A DNA stretch of 64,000 bases from positions 434,001-498,000 of the forward strand of contig CAWJPU010000009.1 in assembly GCA_963844805.1 (NCBI GenBank), read 5' to 3'. The stretch is from JACCZR01 sp963844805 (GTDB taxonomy: Bacteria; Actinomycetota; Thermoleophilia; Solirubrobacterales; Thermoleophilaceae). Shown piece after piece: positions 20,086-28,857 of this stretch. A program made the translations under genes and the position numbers. The notes beneath the pieces are model-generated. The model made no database searches. It was not told where the DNA came from and was given only the letters and a program-made list of their open reading frames with translations. Every line of letters starts with the position of its first letter. Position 1 is the stretch's first letter.

Positions 20086-20924
20086 TTCCCCCCGAGTTCG
20101 AATACGTGAGGGTGTCGTCGGTCGACGAGGCGGTGACCGCCCTGACCCAGGGCGGCATCGACGCCAAGCTGCTGGCCGGCGGCCACTCGCTGCTGCCGCT
20201 GATGAAGCTGCGCCTGGCCGCGCCCACGCTGCTGGTCGACATCGGCCGGCTCGGCGAGCTGCGCGGCGTCGAGCGCTCGAATGGCGGCCTGCGCATCGGC
20301 GCGCTGACCCGGCACGCGGACCTTCAGGATCGCGACGAGCTGGGGGTGCTCGGCACGGCGGCGGGCAAGATCGCCGACCAGCAGGTGCGCAACTGCGGCA
20401 CAATCGGGGGCTCGCTGGCCCACGGCGATCCGGCCTCCGACCTGCCCGGCGTGGTGCTGGCCCTGGACGGCTCGGTGTCGGCCGCCGGCCCCAACGGCGA
20501 GCGCGAGATCGCCGCGGCGGACCTGTTCCAGGACTACCTGACGACGGCGCTGGAGCCCGAGGAGGTGCTGACCTCGGTCAGCGTCCCCGACCCGGCCGAG
20601 TGGAGCTTCGGCTACGAGAAGTTCGTGCGCCGCTCCGAGGACTGGGCGATGGTCGGCGTGGCGGCCCTGCTCAAGGTGGACGGCGGCAGCATCAGCGATG
20701 CCCGGGTGGGCCTGACCCACATGAGCTCGACGCCGCTGCGCGCCACGGCCGTGGAGGAGGCCCTGAAGGGCGGTGACGCCTCGAAGGAGGCGCTCGCCTC
20801 GGCAGCCGAGCACGCGGCCGAGGGCACCGACCCGCCGGGCGACCTCAACGCCACGCCCGAGTACAAGCAGCACCTGGCGCGGGTGCTCACCCGCCGCGCG
20901 CTGGAGACCGCAGCCGGGGTCTAG
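20082..20924 (+). CDS. coxM: Molybdenum hydroxylase FAD subunit (CoxM-like)
   Basis: A 280-residue FAD-binding subunit of the xanthine oxidase/CO dehydrogenase family, receiving electrons from CoxS. The two FAD signatures are present: AGGHSLLP (near residue 36) and TIGGSLAHGDPASDLP (near residue 107). The C-terminal CODH flavoprotein domain follows. The GTG start at 20082 overlaps the repaired coxL stop. Its TAG stop shares a CTAG tetranucleotide with the TAG stop of the convergent mscL. The length is normal for the family. Confidence 0.9.
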   Translation: MIPPEFEYVRVSSVDEAVTALTQGGIDAKLLAGGHSLLPLMKLRLAAPTLLVDIGRLGELRGVERSNGGLRIGALTRHADLQDRDELGVLGTAAGKIADQQVRNCGTIGGSLAHGDPASDLPGVVLALDGSVSAAGPNGEREIAAADLFQDYLTTALEPEEVLTSVSVPDPAEWSFGYEKFVRRSEDWAMVGVAALLKVDGGSISDARVGLTHMSSTPLRATAVEEALKGGDASKEALASAAEHAAEGTDPPGDLNATPEYKQHLARVLTRRALETAAGV

Positions 20925-21331
20925 ACCGCCGGGGATACCTCCGAGGTGCAGAACGCGCACCGCGATGCGGAGACCGGGATGGAGCTCACGCACTGCGGGC
21001 ACCTGCGCGTCTCCTCCTCGACGTCCTCCTGGGTCTTCATCCGGTCCATGAGCTTCGCCGTCGGGCGCAGCACCAGGAAGAACACCACGGCTGCCACGAT
21101 CAGGAAGGCGATCAGAGCGTTGATGAAGTCCCCGTACAGGAACTGGCTGCCGTTGATCTCGAACTTCAGGTCCGAGAAGTCCGGCTGCCCGCCGATGGCG
21201 GCGATCAGCGGGGTGATCAGATCCTTCACCAGCGCGGCGATCACCGCGGCGAACGCGGTGCCGATCACGACGGCGACGGCCAGCTCGACGAGGTTCCCTC
21301 GCAGCAGGAACTCACGGAAGTCCTTCAGCAC
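20921..21331 (-). CDS. mscL: Large-conductance mechanosensitive channel with C-terminal zinc ribbon
   Basis: A 136-residue MscL, a pentameric channel that opens under membrane tension to release solutes in hypo-osmotic shock. The start is GTG 21331 (LKDFREFLLRGNLVELAVAV), preceded by a purine-rich AGGAGAGGAG ribosome site. TM1 spans about residues 14-40 and TM2 about 70-95. After the usual RMKTQEDVEEE cytoplasmic helix it carries an extra segment with Cys 111, 114, 125 and 128 (CPQC and CAFC), a probable zinc ribbon absent from the classical E. coli channel. It lies antiparallel inside the cox cluster and shares a CTAG stop with coxM. Confidence 0.9.
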   Translation of the reverse strand: MLKDFREFLLRGNLVELAVAVVIGTAFAAVIAALVKDLITPLIAAIGGQPDFSDLKFEINGSQFLYGDFINALIAFLIVAAVVFFLVLRPTAKLMDRMKTQEDVEEETRRCPQCVSSIPVSASRCAFCTSEVSPAV

Positions 21332-21358
21332 GGCTTCTCCTCTCCTGGGGGACGCCGC

Positions 21359-22183
21359 GTGAGCCTCCCAGACCCGGGCGCGGTGGCCGATGCGCTGGCG
21401 CGCGAGCGCTATCTCGCCGACCCCGGGCTGGCCACCGCCGTGTACCTGGCCCAGGAGATCGAGCAGCCGCTGCTGTTGGAGGGCGAGGCCGGGGTGGGCA
21501 AGACCGAGGTGGCCAAGGCGCTGGCCGCCGCCACGGGCGCGCGGCTGATCCGCCTGCAATGCCACGAGGGCATCGACGTGCACAACGCGCTGTACGACTG
21601 GGACTACGCCCGCCAGCTGCTGCACCTCCGTGGCGGCAGCGAGGAGCCGCTGTACTCCGAGCGCTTCCTCCTGCGCCGGCCGCTGCTGGAGGCGCTGGAG
21701 TCCGAGGGCCCGACGGTGCTCCTGATCGACGAGATCGACCGCGCCGACGACGAGTTCGAGGCCTTCCTGCTCGAGCTGCTGTCGGAGTTCCAGGTCTCGA
21801 TCCCGGAGCTGGGGACCGTGCGGGCGAGCACCCGCCCGCTGGTGGTCATCACCTCCAACCGCACCCGCGAGCTGCACGACGCGCTCAAGCGCCGCTGCCT
21901 CTACCACTGGATCGACTACCCGGCGCCCGACCGCGAGCGGGCGATCGTGGAGGCACGCCTGCCCGGCGTGCCGGACGAGATCGCCGCCCGTGTGTGCGCC
22001 GCCGTGGCCAAGCTGCGCGGCGAGGACCTCTACAAGCTGCCGGGCGTGGGCGAGACGATCGCCTGGGCGCAGGCGCTGCTGGCGCTGGAGGGCGCCGACC
22101 TCGAGGACACCCTGGGAGTTGCGCTGAAGGTGCGCGAGGACATCGACCGCGTGCGTGAGCGCGAGGTGCTGAGTGAGGTCTGA
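21359..22183 (+). CDS. coxD: MoxR-type AAA+ ATPase (CoxD-like)
   Basis: A 274-residue AAA+ ATPase. Walker A is GEAGVGKTE (about residues 42-50), Walker B is VLLIDEIDRAD (about 118-128), and sensor 1 is in VVITSNRTREL. CoxD-type MoxR proteins, working with a VWA partner (CoxE), are implicated in maturing the [CuSMoO2] or molybdenum site of CO-dehydrogenase-like enzymes. The GTG start at 21359 lies 28 nt from the divergent mscL start, so its promoter overlaps that of mscL. The end overlaps the coxE-like start by 11 nt. Confidence 0.9.
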   Translation: MSLPDPGAVADALARERYLADPGLATAVYLAQEIEQPLLLEGEAGVGKTEVAKALAAATGARLIRLQCHEGIDVHNALYDWDYARQLLHLRGGSEEPLYSERFLLRRPLLEALESEGPTVLLIDEIDRADDEFEAFLLELLSEFQVSIPELGTVRASTRPLVVITSNRTRELHDALKRRCLYHWIDYPAPDRERAIVEARLPGVPDEIAARVCAAVAKLRGEDLYKLPGVGETIAWAQALLALEGADLEDTLGVALKVREDIDRVREREVLSEV

Positions 22184-23330
22184 GCCCCCCGCCCCCAGCC
22201 CTCGGTCCCCAGGGCTTCGGCTCACCGCGCGCCTGGGGCTCCTCGCGGCCGCCATGCGCGCGGGCGGCTCCCGGCTCGGCGTGGGGGAGCTGCTGACCGC
22301 CCACCGCGCTCTGCGCACCGTGGATCCGGCCGACCCGCGTGAGGCCCGCGACGCCCTCCGAGCGGCGCTGTGCTCGCGGCACGAGGACCTCGAGCTGTTC
22401 GAGGTCGCCTTCGCCGAGCTGCTCGCGCCGCCGGAGCCTCCGCCCACCGGCGCGGAGATCCTGGACGAGCTCGGCCCCCTGGCGCTGCCGCGGGCCGCGG
22501 TGCCCGACGTCGCCGAGCTGCCGCTGGAGGCCGACCTGGACCCCGTCCCCTCCGCCGCGAGCGAGATCGAGCTGCTTCGCGAGAAGGACTTCGCGGAGTA
22601 CTCCGACGCCGAGCGGGCGATGGCCCGCCGCCTGCTGGAGCGGCTTGCCCGGCGCGGCCCCGAGCGCCCCGGCCGCCGCCTGCGCCCGGCGCGCCGGCGC
22701 GGCTCGCATCCCGACCTGCGTCGCACGGTGCGCGCCTCGCTGCGCCACGACGGCGAGCCCTTCGAGCGCCACTGGCGCAACCCGGAGGAGCGCCCGCGCC
22801 CGCTGGTGCTGGTGTGCGACGTGTCGGGCTCGATGGAGCCCTACGCGCGCGTGCTGCTCCAGTACCTGCAGGCCTGTGTCGCCGCGCGCCGCCGGGCGGA
22901 GGCCTTCGTGTTCGGCACCCGCCTCACCCGCGTCACCGCCGAGCTCAAGGGCCGCGATCCCGACCGCGCCCTCGAGCGCGCCTCGGCGTCGGTGGCCGAC
23001 TGGTCGGGGGGGACACGGATCGGCGAGGCGTTGGCCGAGCTGAACCGCGAGCACGGTCGCCGGGTGGGCCGCGGCGCGGTGGTGGTCGTGTGCTCGGACG
23101 GGTGGGACCGAGGCGACCCGGACGAGCTGGGCGCCGAGATGGCGCGCCTGAGGCGCTGCGCCCACCGGCTGGTATGGCTCAATCCGCTCAAGGCGGCTCC
23201 GGGGTACGAGCCGCTGGCCCGCGGCATGAACGCTGCGCTGCCGCACGTCGATCTGTTCTTGGCCGGCAACACGCTGGCGTCGCTCGAGCGTTTGGCCCAG
23301 CTCATGGAACGGGGACTCCAGGAGAGATGA
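22173..23330 (+). CDS. coxE: VWA-domain maturation factor (CoxE-like)
   Basis: A 385-residue protein of the CoxE family. The C-terminal von Willebrand A domain has a complete MIDAS set: DVSGSMEP (about residues 214-221), a Thr in GGTRIGEAL and Asp in VVCSDGWDRGD. The N-terminal half is basic and Pro/Arg-rich with the RSHPDLRRT-like segment (SHPDLRRTVRASL) conserved in CoxE. It is expected to act with the CoxD ATPase on the cox enzyme. It is translationally coupled on both sides: 11-nt overlap with coxD, ATGA with the mocA-like gene. Confidence 0.88.
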   Translation: MRSEPPAPSPRSPGLRLTARLGLLAAAMRAGGSRLGVGELLTAHRALRTVDPADPREARDALRAALCSRHEDLELFEVAFAELLAPPEPPPTGAEILDELGPLALPRAAVPDVAELPLEADLDPVPSAASEIELLREKDFAEYSDAERAMARRLLERLARRGPERPGRRLRPARRRGSHPDLRRTVRASLRHDGEPFERHWRNPEERPRPLVLVCDVSGSMEPYARVLLQYLQACVAARRRAEAFVFGTRLTRVTAELKGRDPDRALERASASVADWSGGTRIGEALAELNREHGRRVGRGAVVVVCSDGWDRGDPDELGAEMARLRRCAHRLVWLNPLKAAPGYEPLARGMNAALPHVDLFLAGNTLASLERLAQLMERGLQER

Positions 23331-23896
23331 TCGGAGCGCTCGTGCTCGCAGCCGGTGCCGGCAGCCGCTTCGGCGGGCGCAAGCAGCTGGCCGAGCTCGA
23401 CGGCCGCCCGCTGCTCGAGCACACGCTCGCCGCAGTGGCCGGGGCGCCGGTGGATCAGGCCGTCGTGGTGCTGGGGGCCGCCGCCGAGGAGGTGCTCGAC
23501 CGGGTGGACCTGCACGGGGCGCGACCGGTCGTGTGCGACCGGTGGGAGGAGGGCATGTCGGCATCGCTCGCCGCCGGGCTGGCCGCCCTGGAGGGCGCCG
23601 AGGCGGTGGTGGTCTGCCTGGGCGACCAGCCGCGGCTGTCCAGCGAGGCGATCCGGCGGGTGATCGAGGCGCGCGACGGCACGCCGGCCACGCGCGCCAC
23701 CTATGGCGGCGAGCCCGGCCACCCGGTTGTGCTCGAGGCCGAGCTCTTCGGCCGCCTGCGCAACGTGACGGGCGACCGCGGCGCCCGCGGCCTGCTTCGC
23801 CGTGCGGGCGCCCGCGAGGTGCCTTGCGATGACCTGGGAGGTGGCGAGGACGTGGACACCAAGGACGAGCTCGGAGCGCTCAGGGAAGCCCTGTGA
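23327..23896 (+). CDS. MocA-like molybdopterin cytidylyltransferase
   Basis: A 189-residue nucleotidyltransferase (NTP_transf_3). The N-terminal signature LAAGAGSRFGGRKQLAEL matches MocA/CTP:molybdopterin cytidylyltransferases, which turn Mo-MPT into the MCD cofactor used by this hydroxylase family. GDQPRLS is the usual mid-domain motif and PGHPVVL the later one. ATG 23327 overlaps the coxE stop (ATGA) and the stop overlaps the coxG GTG. The position in the cox operon supports cofactor supply for CoxL. MobA-like GTP use is the alternative, but context favours CTP. Confidence 0.85.
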   Translation: MIGALVLAAGAGSRFGGRKQLAELDGRPLLEHTLAAVAGAPVDQAVVVLGAAAEEVLDRVDLHGARPVVCDRWEEGMSASLAAGLAALEGAEAVVVCLGDQPRLSSEAIRRVIEARDGTPATRATYGGEPGHPVVLEAELFGRLRNVTGDRGARGLLRRAGAREVPCDDLGGGEDVDTKDELGALREAL

Positions 23897-24507
23897 AGCT
23901 CGAACAGCACTTCGAGGTCGCGGCCCCGCTCGACCGGGTCTGGGCCGCGCTGATCGACGTCCAGCGCGTGGCGCCGTGCCTGCCCGGCGCCGAGATCACC
24001 GAGCAGGGCGACGACGGCGTCTACCGCGGCAACTTCACCGTGAAGCTCGGGCCGACCACGGCCGCCTACCGGGGCGAGCTGTCGCTGAACGAGGTGGACG
24101 AGGCCGCCCACCGCGTGACGATGAAGGCCTCGGGCCAGGACAAGCGCGGGCAGGGCTCGGCGAAGGCCACGATCCTCAACGCGCTGCGGGAGGAAGGCGG
24201 GACCACCCACGTGGACGTGGAGACCGACTTCACCATCACCGGCCGCCTCGCCCGGTTCGGGCGCGGCGGGATGATCAAGGACGTCTCCAACAAGCTCCTG
24301 GGCGACTTCTCCAGCTGCCTGGCGCAGACGATCGAGAGCGAGCCGTCGGAGGCCCCGGCGGCGTCCGAGGACCAGCCCGCGGGCGGCCCCGCCCCGACCC
24401 CCAGCGAAGCCCAGGCGCCGCCGCCGGCGAAGCCCATCAAGGGCTTCTCGCTGTTCCTCAGCGTCCTCAGGGCGCGGCTGCGGCGCCTATTCGGCCGCGG
24501 CCAGTAG
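23893..24507 (+). CDS. coxG: CoxG-like SRPBCC protein
   Basis: A 204-residue protein. Residues about 1-150 form a START/SRPBCC-like domain of the CO dehydrogenase subunit G family (KLEQHFEVAAPLDRVWAAL, VAPCLPGAEI, FTVKLGPTTAAYRG). A Pro/Ala-rich linker (about 150-180) leads to a C-terminal amphipathic or membrane-associated helix (GFSLFLSVLRARLRRLFG). In Oligotropha CoxG is linked to membrane anchoring of CO dehydrogenase; the helical tail here fits that. It is the last gene of the cox cluster. Its 3' end overlaps the convergent FprA gene by 21 nt. Confidence 0.85.
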   Translation: MKLEQHFEVAAPLDRVWAALIDVQRVAPCLPGAEITEQGDDGVYRGNFTVKLGPTTAAYRGELSLNEVDEAAHRVTMKASGQDKRGQGSAKATILNALREEGGTTHVDVETDFTITGRLARFGRGGMIKDVSNKLLGDFSSCLAQTIESEPSEAPAASEDQPAGGPAPTPSEAQAPPPAKPIKGFSLFLSVLRARLRRLFGRGQ

Positions 24508-25866
24508 CTCTTCGCGCGAGGCCAGCTTGACCCGCGGGCGGTCGCTCTCGCGGCCGCGCTCCTGCTCCACCGCGTCGATCGCCCGCCAGCCCTCGACGCC
24601 CACGGCGTCCGGGGCCTTCTCGGCCAGCAGCGCGTCGACCTTGTCGACGCCCGGCTCGGGCGGGTCGGGCAGCGCTCCGGCCTCGAGGTCCTCCTCCAGG
24701 CAGCGCACCGTCTCCTGGGCGTCGCGCTTGTTGGTGCCGAGGATGCCGGTGGGGCCGCGCTTGATCCAGCCCACCGCGTAGACGCCGGGCACGGCCTCGC
24801 CGGAGTCGGCGCTCACCACGCGGCCGGCCTCGTTGGGCAGCACGTAGCGGCGCTCGTCGAAGGGCACGTCGGGCAGCGGCACCGCCTGGTAGCCGACCGA
24901 GCGCAGGACCATCGAGCACTCGAGCAGCTCGGGCTCCTGGTCCACCGGCCGGGCACGGACCGCGCCGTCGTCAGAGCGCTCGATGCGGTTGCGGCCGATC
25001 TCCACCCCCTCGACCCGGCCCTCGCCGCGGATGGCCACGGGCGAGGACAGGAAGCGCAGCTCGATGCGCCGCTGCGCGGCGGGCTGCGGCTCGCGGGCGG
25101 CGAACTCCCGCAGCAGCTCGAGGTTCTTGCGGGCGGTGAAGGTGCCCTCGGCGGCGAGCCACTCCTCCGAGACGGGGTCGAGCTCGACGTCCGCCGGGTC
25201 GACCACGAGCTCCACGCCCTCCAGGTGGCCCAGCTCGCGCAGCTCCGCGCTGGTGAACGCGGCCTGGGCGGGCCCGCGGCGGCCGAGCACCACGACCTCC
25301 TCGACGGCGCTGTCGCCCAGGGCGTCCAGAGCGTGGTCGGCGGTGTCGGTGCGGGCCAGCTCCTCGGCGCTGAGGGTCAGCATCCGCGCGACGTCGGCGG
25401 CCACGTTGCCGTTGCCGATGATCACCGCGCGCCGGCCGGAGAGGTCGGGGTTCAGGTCGCGCCGGTCGGGATGGCCGTTGTACCAGCCGACGAAGTCCGT
25501 GGCGGGCAGGCTGCCGGGCAGGTCCTCGCCGGGGATCCCGAGCGACTTGTCGGTCTGGGCGCCCACGGCATAGACGACCGCGTTGTAGTGGCGCATCAGG
25601 TCGCCGTGCGAGATGTCCTTGCCCACCTCGACGTTGCCGAAGAAGCGGCAGCGCGGGCGGCGGAACACCTGGCGGTCGAACAGCTCGTCGAGCCGCTTGA
25701 TCTCGTTGTGGTCGGGAGCTACCCCGCCGCGGAGCAGCCCCCAGGGAGTGGGCAGGCGCTCGAACAGGTCGATGTCGGGGCCACCCGTTCCGCCGAGCAG
25801 CTGGCCGGCGGCGAATGCGCCGGCGGGCCCGGCGCCCACGACGGCGACCCGCGGCCGCTCGCTCAC
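24487..25866 (-). CDS. fprA: FprA-type NADPH:ferredoxin reductase
   Basis: A 459-residue flavoprotein of the adrenodoxin-reductase/FprA type, moving electrons between NADPH and ferredoxin. The FAD loop VVGAGPAGAFAAGQLL is at the N-terminus, followed by the family motif GGVAPDHNEIKRL. The NADP site is GNGNVAADVARML and the C-terminal FAD motif is GWIKRGPTGILGTNKRDA. Length matches mycobacterial FprA. The GTG start at 25866 overlaps the ferredoxin stop (GTGA), so the redox pair is co-translated. It could feed P450s or other oxygenases; a direct link to the neighbouring cox enzyme is only positional. Confidence 0.9.
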   Translation of the reverse strand: MSERPRVAVVGAGPAGAFAAGQLLGGTGGPDIDLFERLPTPWGLLRGGVAPDHNEIKRLDELFDRQVFRRPRCRFFGNVEVGKDISHGDLMRHYNAVVYAVGAQTDKSLGIPGEDLPGSLPATDFVGWYNGHPDRRDLNPDLSGRRAVIIGNGNVAADVARMLTLSAEELARTDTADHALDALGDSAVEEVVVLGRRGPAQAAFTSAELRELGHLEGVELVVDPADVELDPVSEEWLAAEGTFTARKNLELLREFAAREPQPAAQRRIELRFLSSPVAIRGEGRVEGVEIGRNRIERSDDGAVRARPVDQEPELLECSMVLRSVGYQAVPLPDVPFDERRYVLPNEAGRVVSADSGEAVPGVYAVGWIKRGPTGILGTNKRDAQETVRCLEEDLEAGALPDPPEPGVDKVDALLAEKAPDAVGVEGWRAIDAVEQERGRESDRPRVKLASREELLAAAE

Positions 25867-26132
25867 GAGACGGTCTCCCGCTCGGCGAAGAACTGGGCGT
25901 TGAGGTCGAGCGCGTACTCGTACTTGTCCGGTACCTCGTGGTCGGCAAAGATCGCGTCCACGGGGCAGACCTCCACGCAGGCGTCGCAGTCGATGCAGAT
26001 CTCGGGGTCGATGTAGAGCTGCTCCGCGGTCTCGAAGTCCGGGTCCCCGGGCTTGGGGTGGATGCAGTCGACGGGACAGACCTCGATGCACACGTCGTCC
26101 ATCACGCAGCTGCCGGCGATGACGTAGGTCAT
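25863..26132 (-). CDS. FdxA/FdxC-like bacterial ferredoxin with two Fe-S clusters
   Basis: An 89-residue ferredoxin. Cysteines in SCVMDDVCIEVCPVDC and in CIDCDACVEVCPVD give two ferredoxin clusters. The first, with spacing C-x5-C-x3-C-P, is of the type that can hold a 3Fe-4S or 4Fe-4S centre; the second is a normal 4Fe-4S. MTYVIA at the start and YALDLNAQFFAE at the end match the actinobacterial ferredoxin family. Co-translated with FprA, its likely reductant. Confidence 0.88.
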   Translation of the reverse strand: MTYVIAGSCVMDDVCIEVCPVDCIHPKPGDPDFETAEQLYIDPEICIDCDACVEVCPVDAIFADHEVPDKYEYALDLNAQFFAERETVS

Positions 26133-26151
26133 GCCGCGAAGTTAGCGAGGC

Positions 26152-28278
26152 TCAGGCCCTCGCCGCCGCCGTCTCGCTGATTCCGAAGCGGTCGTGCAGG
26201 CGCCGCAGCGGCCGGGGCGCCCACCAGTTCCAGTGCCCGAGCAGCCGCATCAGCGAGGGCACGAGCAGCGCCCGGACGATCGTGGCGTCGATCAGGACCG
26301 CCAGCGCGGTGCCCAGGCCCACCTGCTTGATGAAGATGATCTCGGAGGTGGCGAACGCGCCGATGGCCACGCAGAACAGCAGCGCCGCGGCCGTGACGAT
26401 GCGGCCGGTCCGCTGCAGGCCGACGGCCACCGCCTCCTCGTCCGAGGCGCCGGCGTCGCGCGCCTCCTTGATGCGCGAGAGCAGGAACACGCCGTAGTCC
26501 GTGGACAGGCCGAAGGCGAGCGCGAACAGCACGATCGGCTGGGTGCTCTCGAGCGCCCCCTGCGAGGTGTAGTCGAGTAGCCCCTCCAACCGCCCGTCCT
26601 GGAAGACCAGCACCAGGATCCCGAACGCCGCGCTGAGCGTGAGCGCGTTCATCAGCAACGCCTTCAGCGGCAGCACCACCGAGCCCGTCATCACGAACAG
26701 CACCACCAGCGTGGCCACCACGATGATCGCCAGCGCAAGCGGCAGATGGTCGGTGAGGCTCGACTGCAGGTCGACGAACTCCGCCGTCACCCCGCCGGCC
26801 AGCACCGGGAAGGAGGCACGGGTGTCGCGCACGTCGCGGACGAGATCCTGGGTGCGGTCGTCGAGCACCCGGTGCTCGGAGACCACGTTGACCAGGCTCG
26901 TGTCGCGGTCCAGCCGCTGCGGCGGGTTGACGGCCGCCACGCCCGGCAGCTCCCGCAGCCGCTCGCCGTAGCGCTCGAGCTGCGCCGGCGACGCGTCCTT
27001 GACCACCACGGCGATCGGCGCCGTCTGGGCGGGCGGGAAGTCGCGGTTGATCGCGTCGTCGACCTGGCGCGCCGAGGCCGTCTCGGGCAGCACGCTCGGA
27101 TCGACCGAGGTGAACTTGATGCCCAGGAAGGGCGAGCCCAGCGCCACCAGCACCGCGGCGCTGGCGATCGCGGTCGTTCCCGGCCGGCGCATCACGCCGC
27201 GCGAGAGGCGGTACCAGAATCCGCTCTGAGCGCCGCGCGACTCGCTCTCCCGCGCCCGCTGGAGCCGCTTGGGCGCGAGCGAGTTGACCCGCGGGCCGAG
27301 CAGGGCCAGCACGGCGGGCAGGACGGTCAGCGCCACCGTGGCGGCGATGATCGAGACCATCATCCCGCCGAGGCCCATCGAGTACAGGAAGCGCTGGGGG
27401 AACACCAGCAGGGCGGCCAACGCGGCGGTCACAGTCAGCGAGCTGAAGAACACCGTGCGCCCGGCGGTGGCCAGCGTGCGGCGCATCGCGTCCGCCCCGG
27501 GGCCGACCTTCTCCAGCTCCTCGCGGTAGCGCGAGACGATGAACAGGCTGTAGTCGATCGCCAGCCCCAGGCCGAGACCGGTCACCAGGTTCAGGGCGAA
27601 GACCGAGACCGACCCCAGCTCGCTCGCGAGCCTCAGGCCGAGGAAGGTGAGCACGATCGACAGGCCGCCCACCATGATCGGCAGCAGCGAGGCCACCAGG
27701 CTGCGGAAGAACAGGAACGACAGCAGCGCCAGGATCGGAAAGGCGAGCATCTCCGCCCGCGCGAGGTCCTCGGACACCTGCTCGTTGACCTGCGGCTCGG
27801 CCACCGACTCGCCGCCGAGCTTCACGCCCGGCGTGCCGGCCACGGACTTCTCCAGGCGCTCGGCCACGGCCTCGTCGTCGGTGTCGTCGCCCGGCTTGAG
27901 CGTCACCGCGAGGTAGGTGGAGCGGCCGTCGCGCGCGACGAGCGCCCGGCCGCCCTCCTTGAAGCTGGTGACGCGGCCGACGTTGCGGTCCGCGCGAAGC
28001 GTGCGGGCCACCTCGGCGACCCTGCGCTGCCCATCTGCGCTGCGAACGCCGCGCGGCGTCTGCACCAGCGCGACCACGTTCACCCCGTTACGCGTGCCCG
28101 CGGCCTCGGCGGCCTGGTCGGCCTTTACGACCTCGGTGTCCGGGTCGTCGGCGCCGTAGGGGTCGAGCCGGTCGGCTACCGAGCCGCCCAGGACCATGGC
28201 GACGGCGGCGAGAACCACGGCGACGGCGACGACCCACCTGGGCCGGCCGGTCGCGAGACGGGAGAGGGCGGTGAACAC
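26152..28278 (-). CDS. MMPL-family RND exporter
   Basis: A 708-residue membrane transporter with two copies of the MMPL module: helix, large external loop, then about five helices, twice (about residues 10-330 and 360-690). The conserved charged membrane motif is GLGLAIDYSLFIVSRYREEL in the first half and FGLSTDYGVFLLSRIKEARD in the second, the proton-relay GxxxDY pattern. MMPL proteins export lipids, glycolipids or drugs by proton exchange. It lies 3 nt after the PadR gene on the same strand, so the substrate is probably sensed by that repressor. Confidence 0.9.
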   Translation of the reverse strand: MFTALSRLATGRPRWVVAVAVVLAAVAMVLGGSVADRLDPYGADDPDTEVVKADQAAEAAGTRNGVNVVALVQTPRGVRSADGQRRVAEVARTLRADRNVGRVTSFKEGGRALVARDGRSTYLAVTLKPGDDTDDEAVAERLEKSVAGTPGVKLGGESVAEPQVNEQVSEDLARAEMLAFPILALLSFLFFRSLVASLLPIMVGGLSIVLTFLGLRLASELGSVSVFALNLVTGLGLGLAIDYSLFIVSRYREELEKVGPGADAMRRTLATAGRTVFFSSLTVTAALAALLVFPQRFLYSMGLGGMMVSIIAATVALTVLPAVLALLGPRVNSLAPKRLQRARESESRGAQSGFWYRLSRGVMRRPGTTAIASAAVLVALGSPFLGIKFTSVDPSVLPETASARQVDDAINRDFPPAQTAPIAVVVKDASPAQLERYGERLRELPGVAAVNPPQRLDRDTSLVNVVSEHRVLDDRTQDLVRDVRDTRASFPVLAGGVTAEFVDLQSSLTDHLPLALAIIVVATLVVLFVMTGSVVLPLKALLMNALTLSAAFGILVLVFQDGRLEGLLDYTSQGALESTQPIVLFALAFGLSTDYGVFLLSRIKEARDAGASDEEAVAVGLQRTGRIVTAAALLFCVAIGAFATSEIIFIKQVGLGTALAVLIDATIVRALLVPSLMRLLGHWNWWAPRPLRRLHDRFGISETAAARA

Positions 28279-28281
28279 GGG

Positions 28282-28827
28282 TTACGGCCTCGCGAGCTCT
28301 TCGGACAGCTGTTGCTCGGTCACGGCGCACCACTCGGCCAGCCGCTCCTGGTACTCGATGCCCCAGGCGAGGGTCAGGCCGGGGAAGCGGTTCTCGGTGT
28401 CCTCGACCTCCTTGACGGCCTGGATCTCGCGAAGCTGCTCGGCAAGCGCCTCGTGGTGGGCGCGGATGCGCCGCATCAGCGCGAGCTGCTCCTCGGGCTC
28501 GAGCGCGTCGGCGAAGAAGAACTTCAGCACGCCCTCGTGGCGCAGCTCGGTGTGCAGCTCGTCGCCGGAGTTCAGCCAGTCCCTCAGCGCCTGCCGCCCC
28601 GTGTCGGTGAGGCGGTAGCCCTTGCGCTTGCGTCCGTCTTCGGGCTCCTGGTCACCCTCGATCAGGCCGAGGGCTTCGAGCCGCTTCAGCTCGGGGTAGA
28701 TCTGCCCGTAGCTGGCGGCCCAGAAGAAGCGCGTGGAGACGTCTACGAGCGCCTTGATGTCGTAGCCGGTGCTCTTGCCCAGCCCGAGCATCCCGAGGAT
28801 GACGTGGGCGGTCTTGCTGAGCTCCAT
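28282..28827 (-). CDS. PadR-family transcriptional repressor
   Basis: A 181-residue PadR protein. The N-terminal winged helix reads MELSKTAHVILGMLGLGKST then YGQIYPELKRLEALGLI and RKRKGYRLTDTGRQAL. The C-terminal vir-type helical domain (EEQLALMRRIRAHHEAL onward) mediates dimerisation. I start at ATG 28827; the longer frame would read through the operator. A TTGACG/TATCGT promoter (28859-28864 and 28836-28841, 17-nt spacer) puts transcription start only about 2-8 nt before the ATG, so the message may be leaderless. Likely controls itself and the MMPL exporter. Confidence 0.88.
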   Translation of the reverse strand: MELSKTAHVILGMLGLGKSTGYDIKALVDVSTRFFWAASYGQIYPELKRLEALGLIEGDQEPEDGRKRKGYRLTDTGRQALRDWLNSGDELHTELRHEGVLKFFFADALEPEEQLALMRRIRAHHEALAEQLREIQAVKEVEDTENRFPGLTLAWGIEYQERLAEWCAVTEQQLSEELARP

Positions 28828-28857
28828 GTATCGGCACGATATATCGCGCCGATACAT
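28826..28857. promoter_or_regulatory. 32-bp palindromic operator of the PadR gene
   Basis: Outer arms ATGTATCGGC and GCCGATACAT flank an inner palindrome CGATATATCG; only one base pair of the 32-bp symmetry is broken (A against C). It covers the -10 region and the ATG of the PadR gene. Confidence 0.75.
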
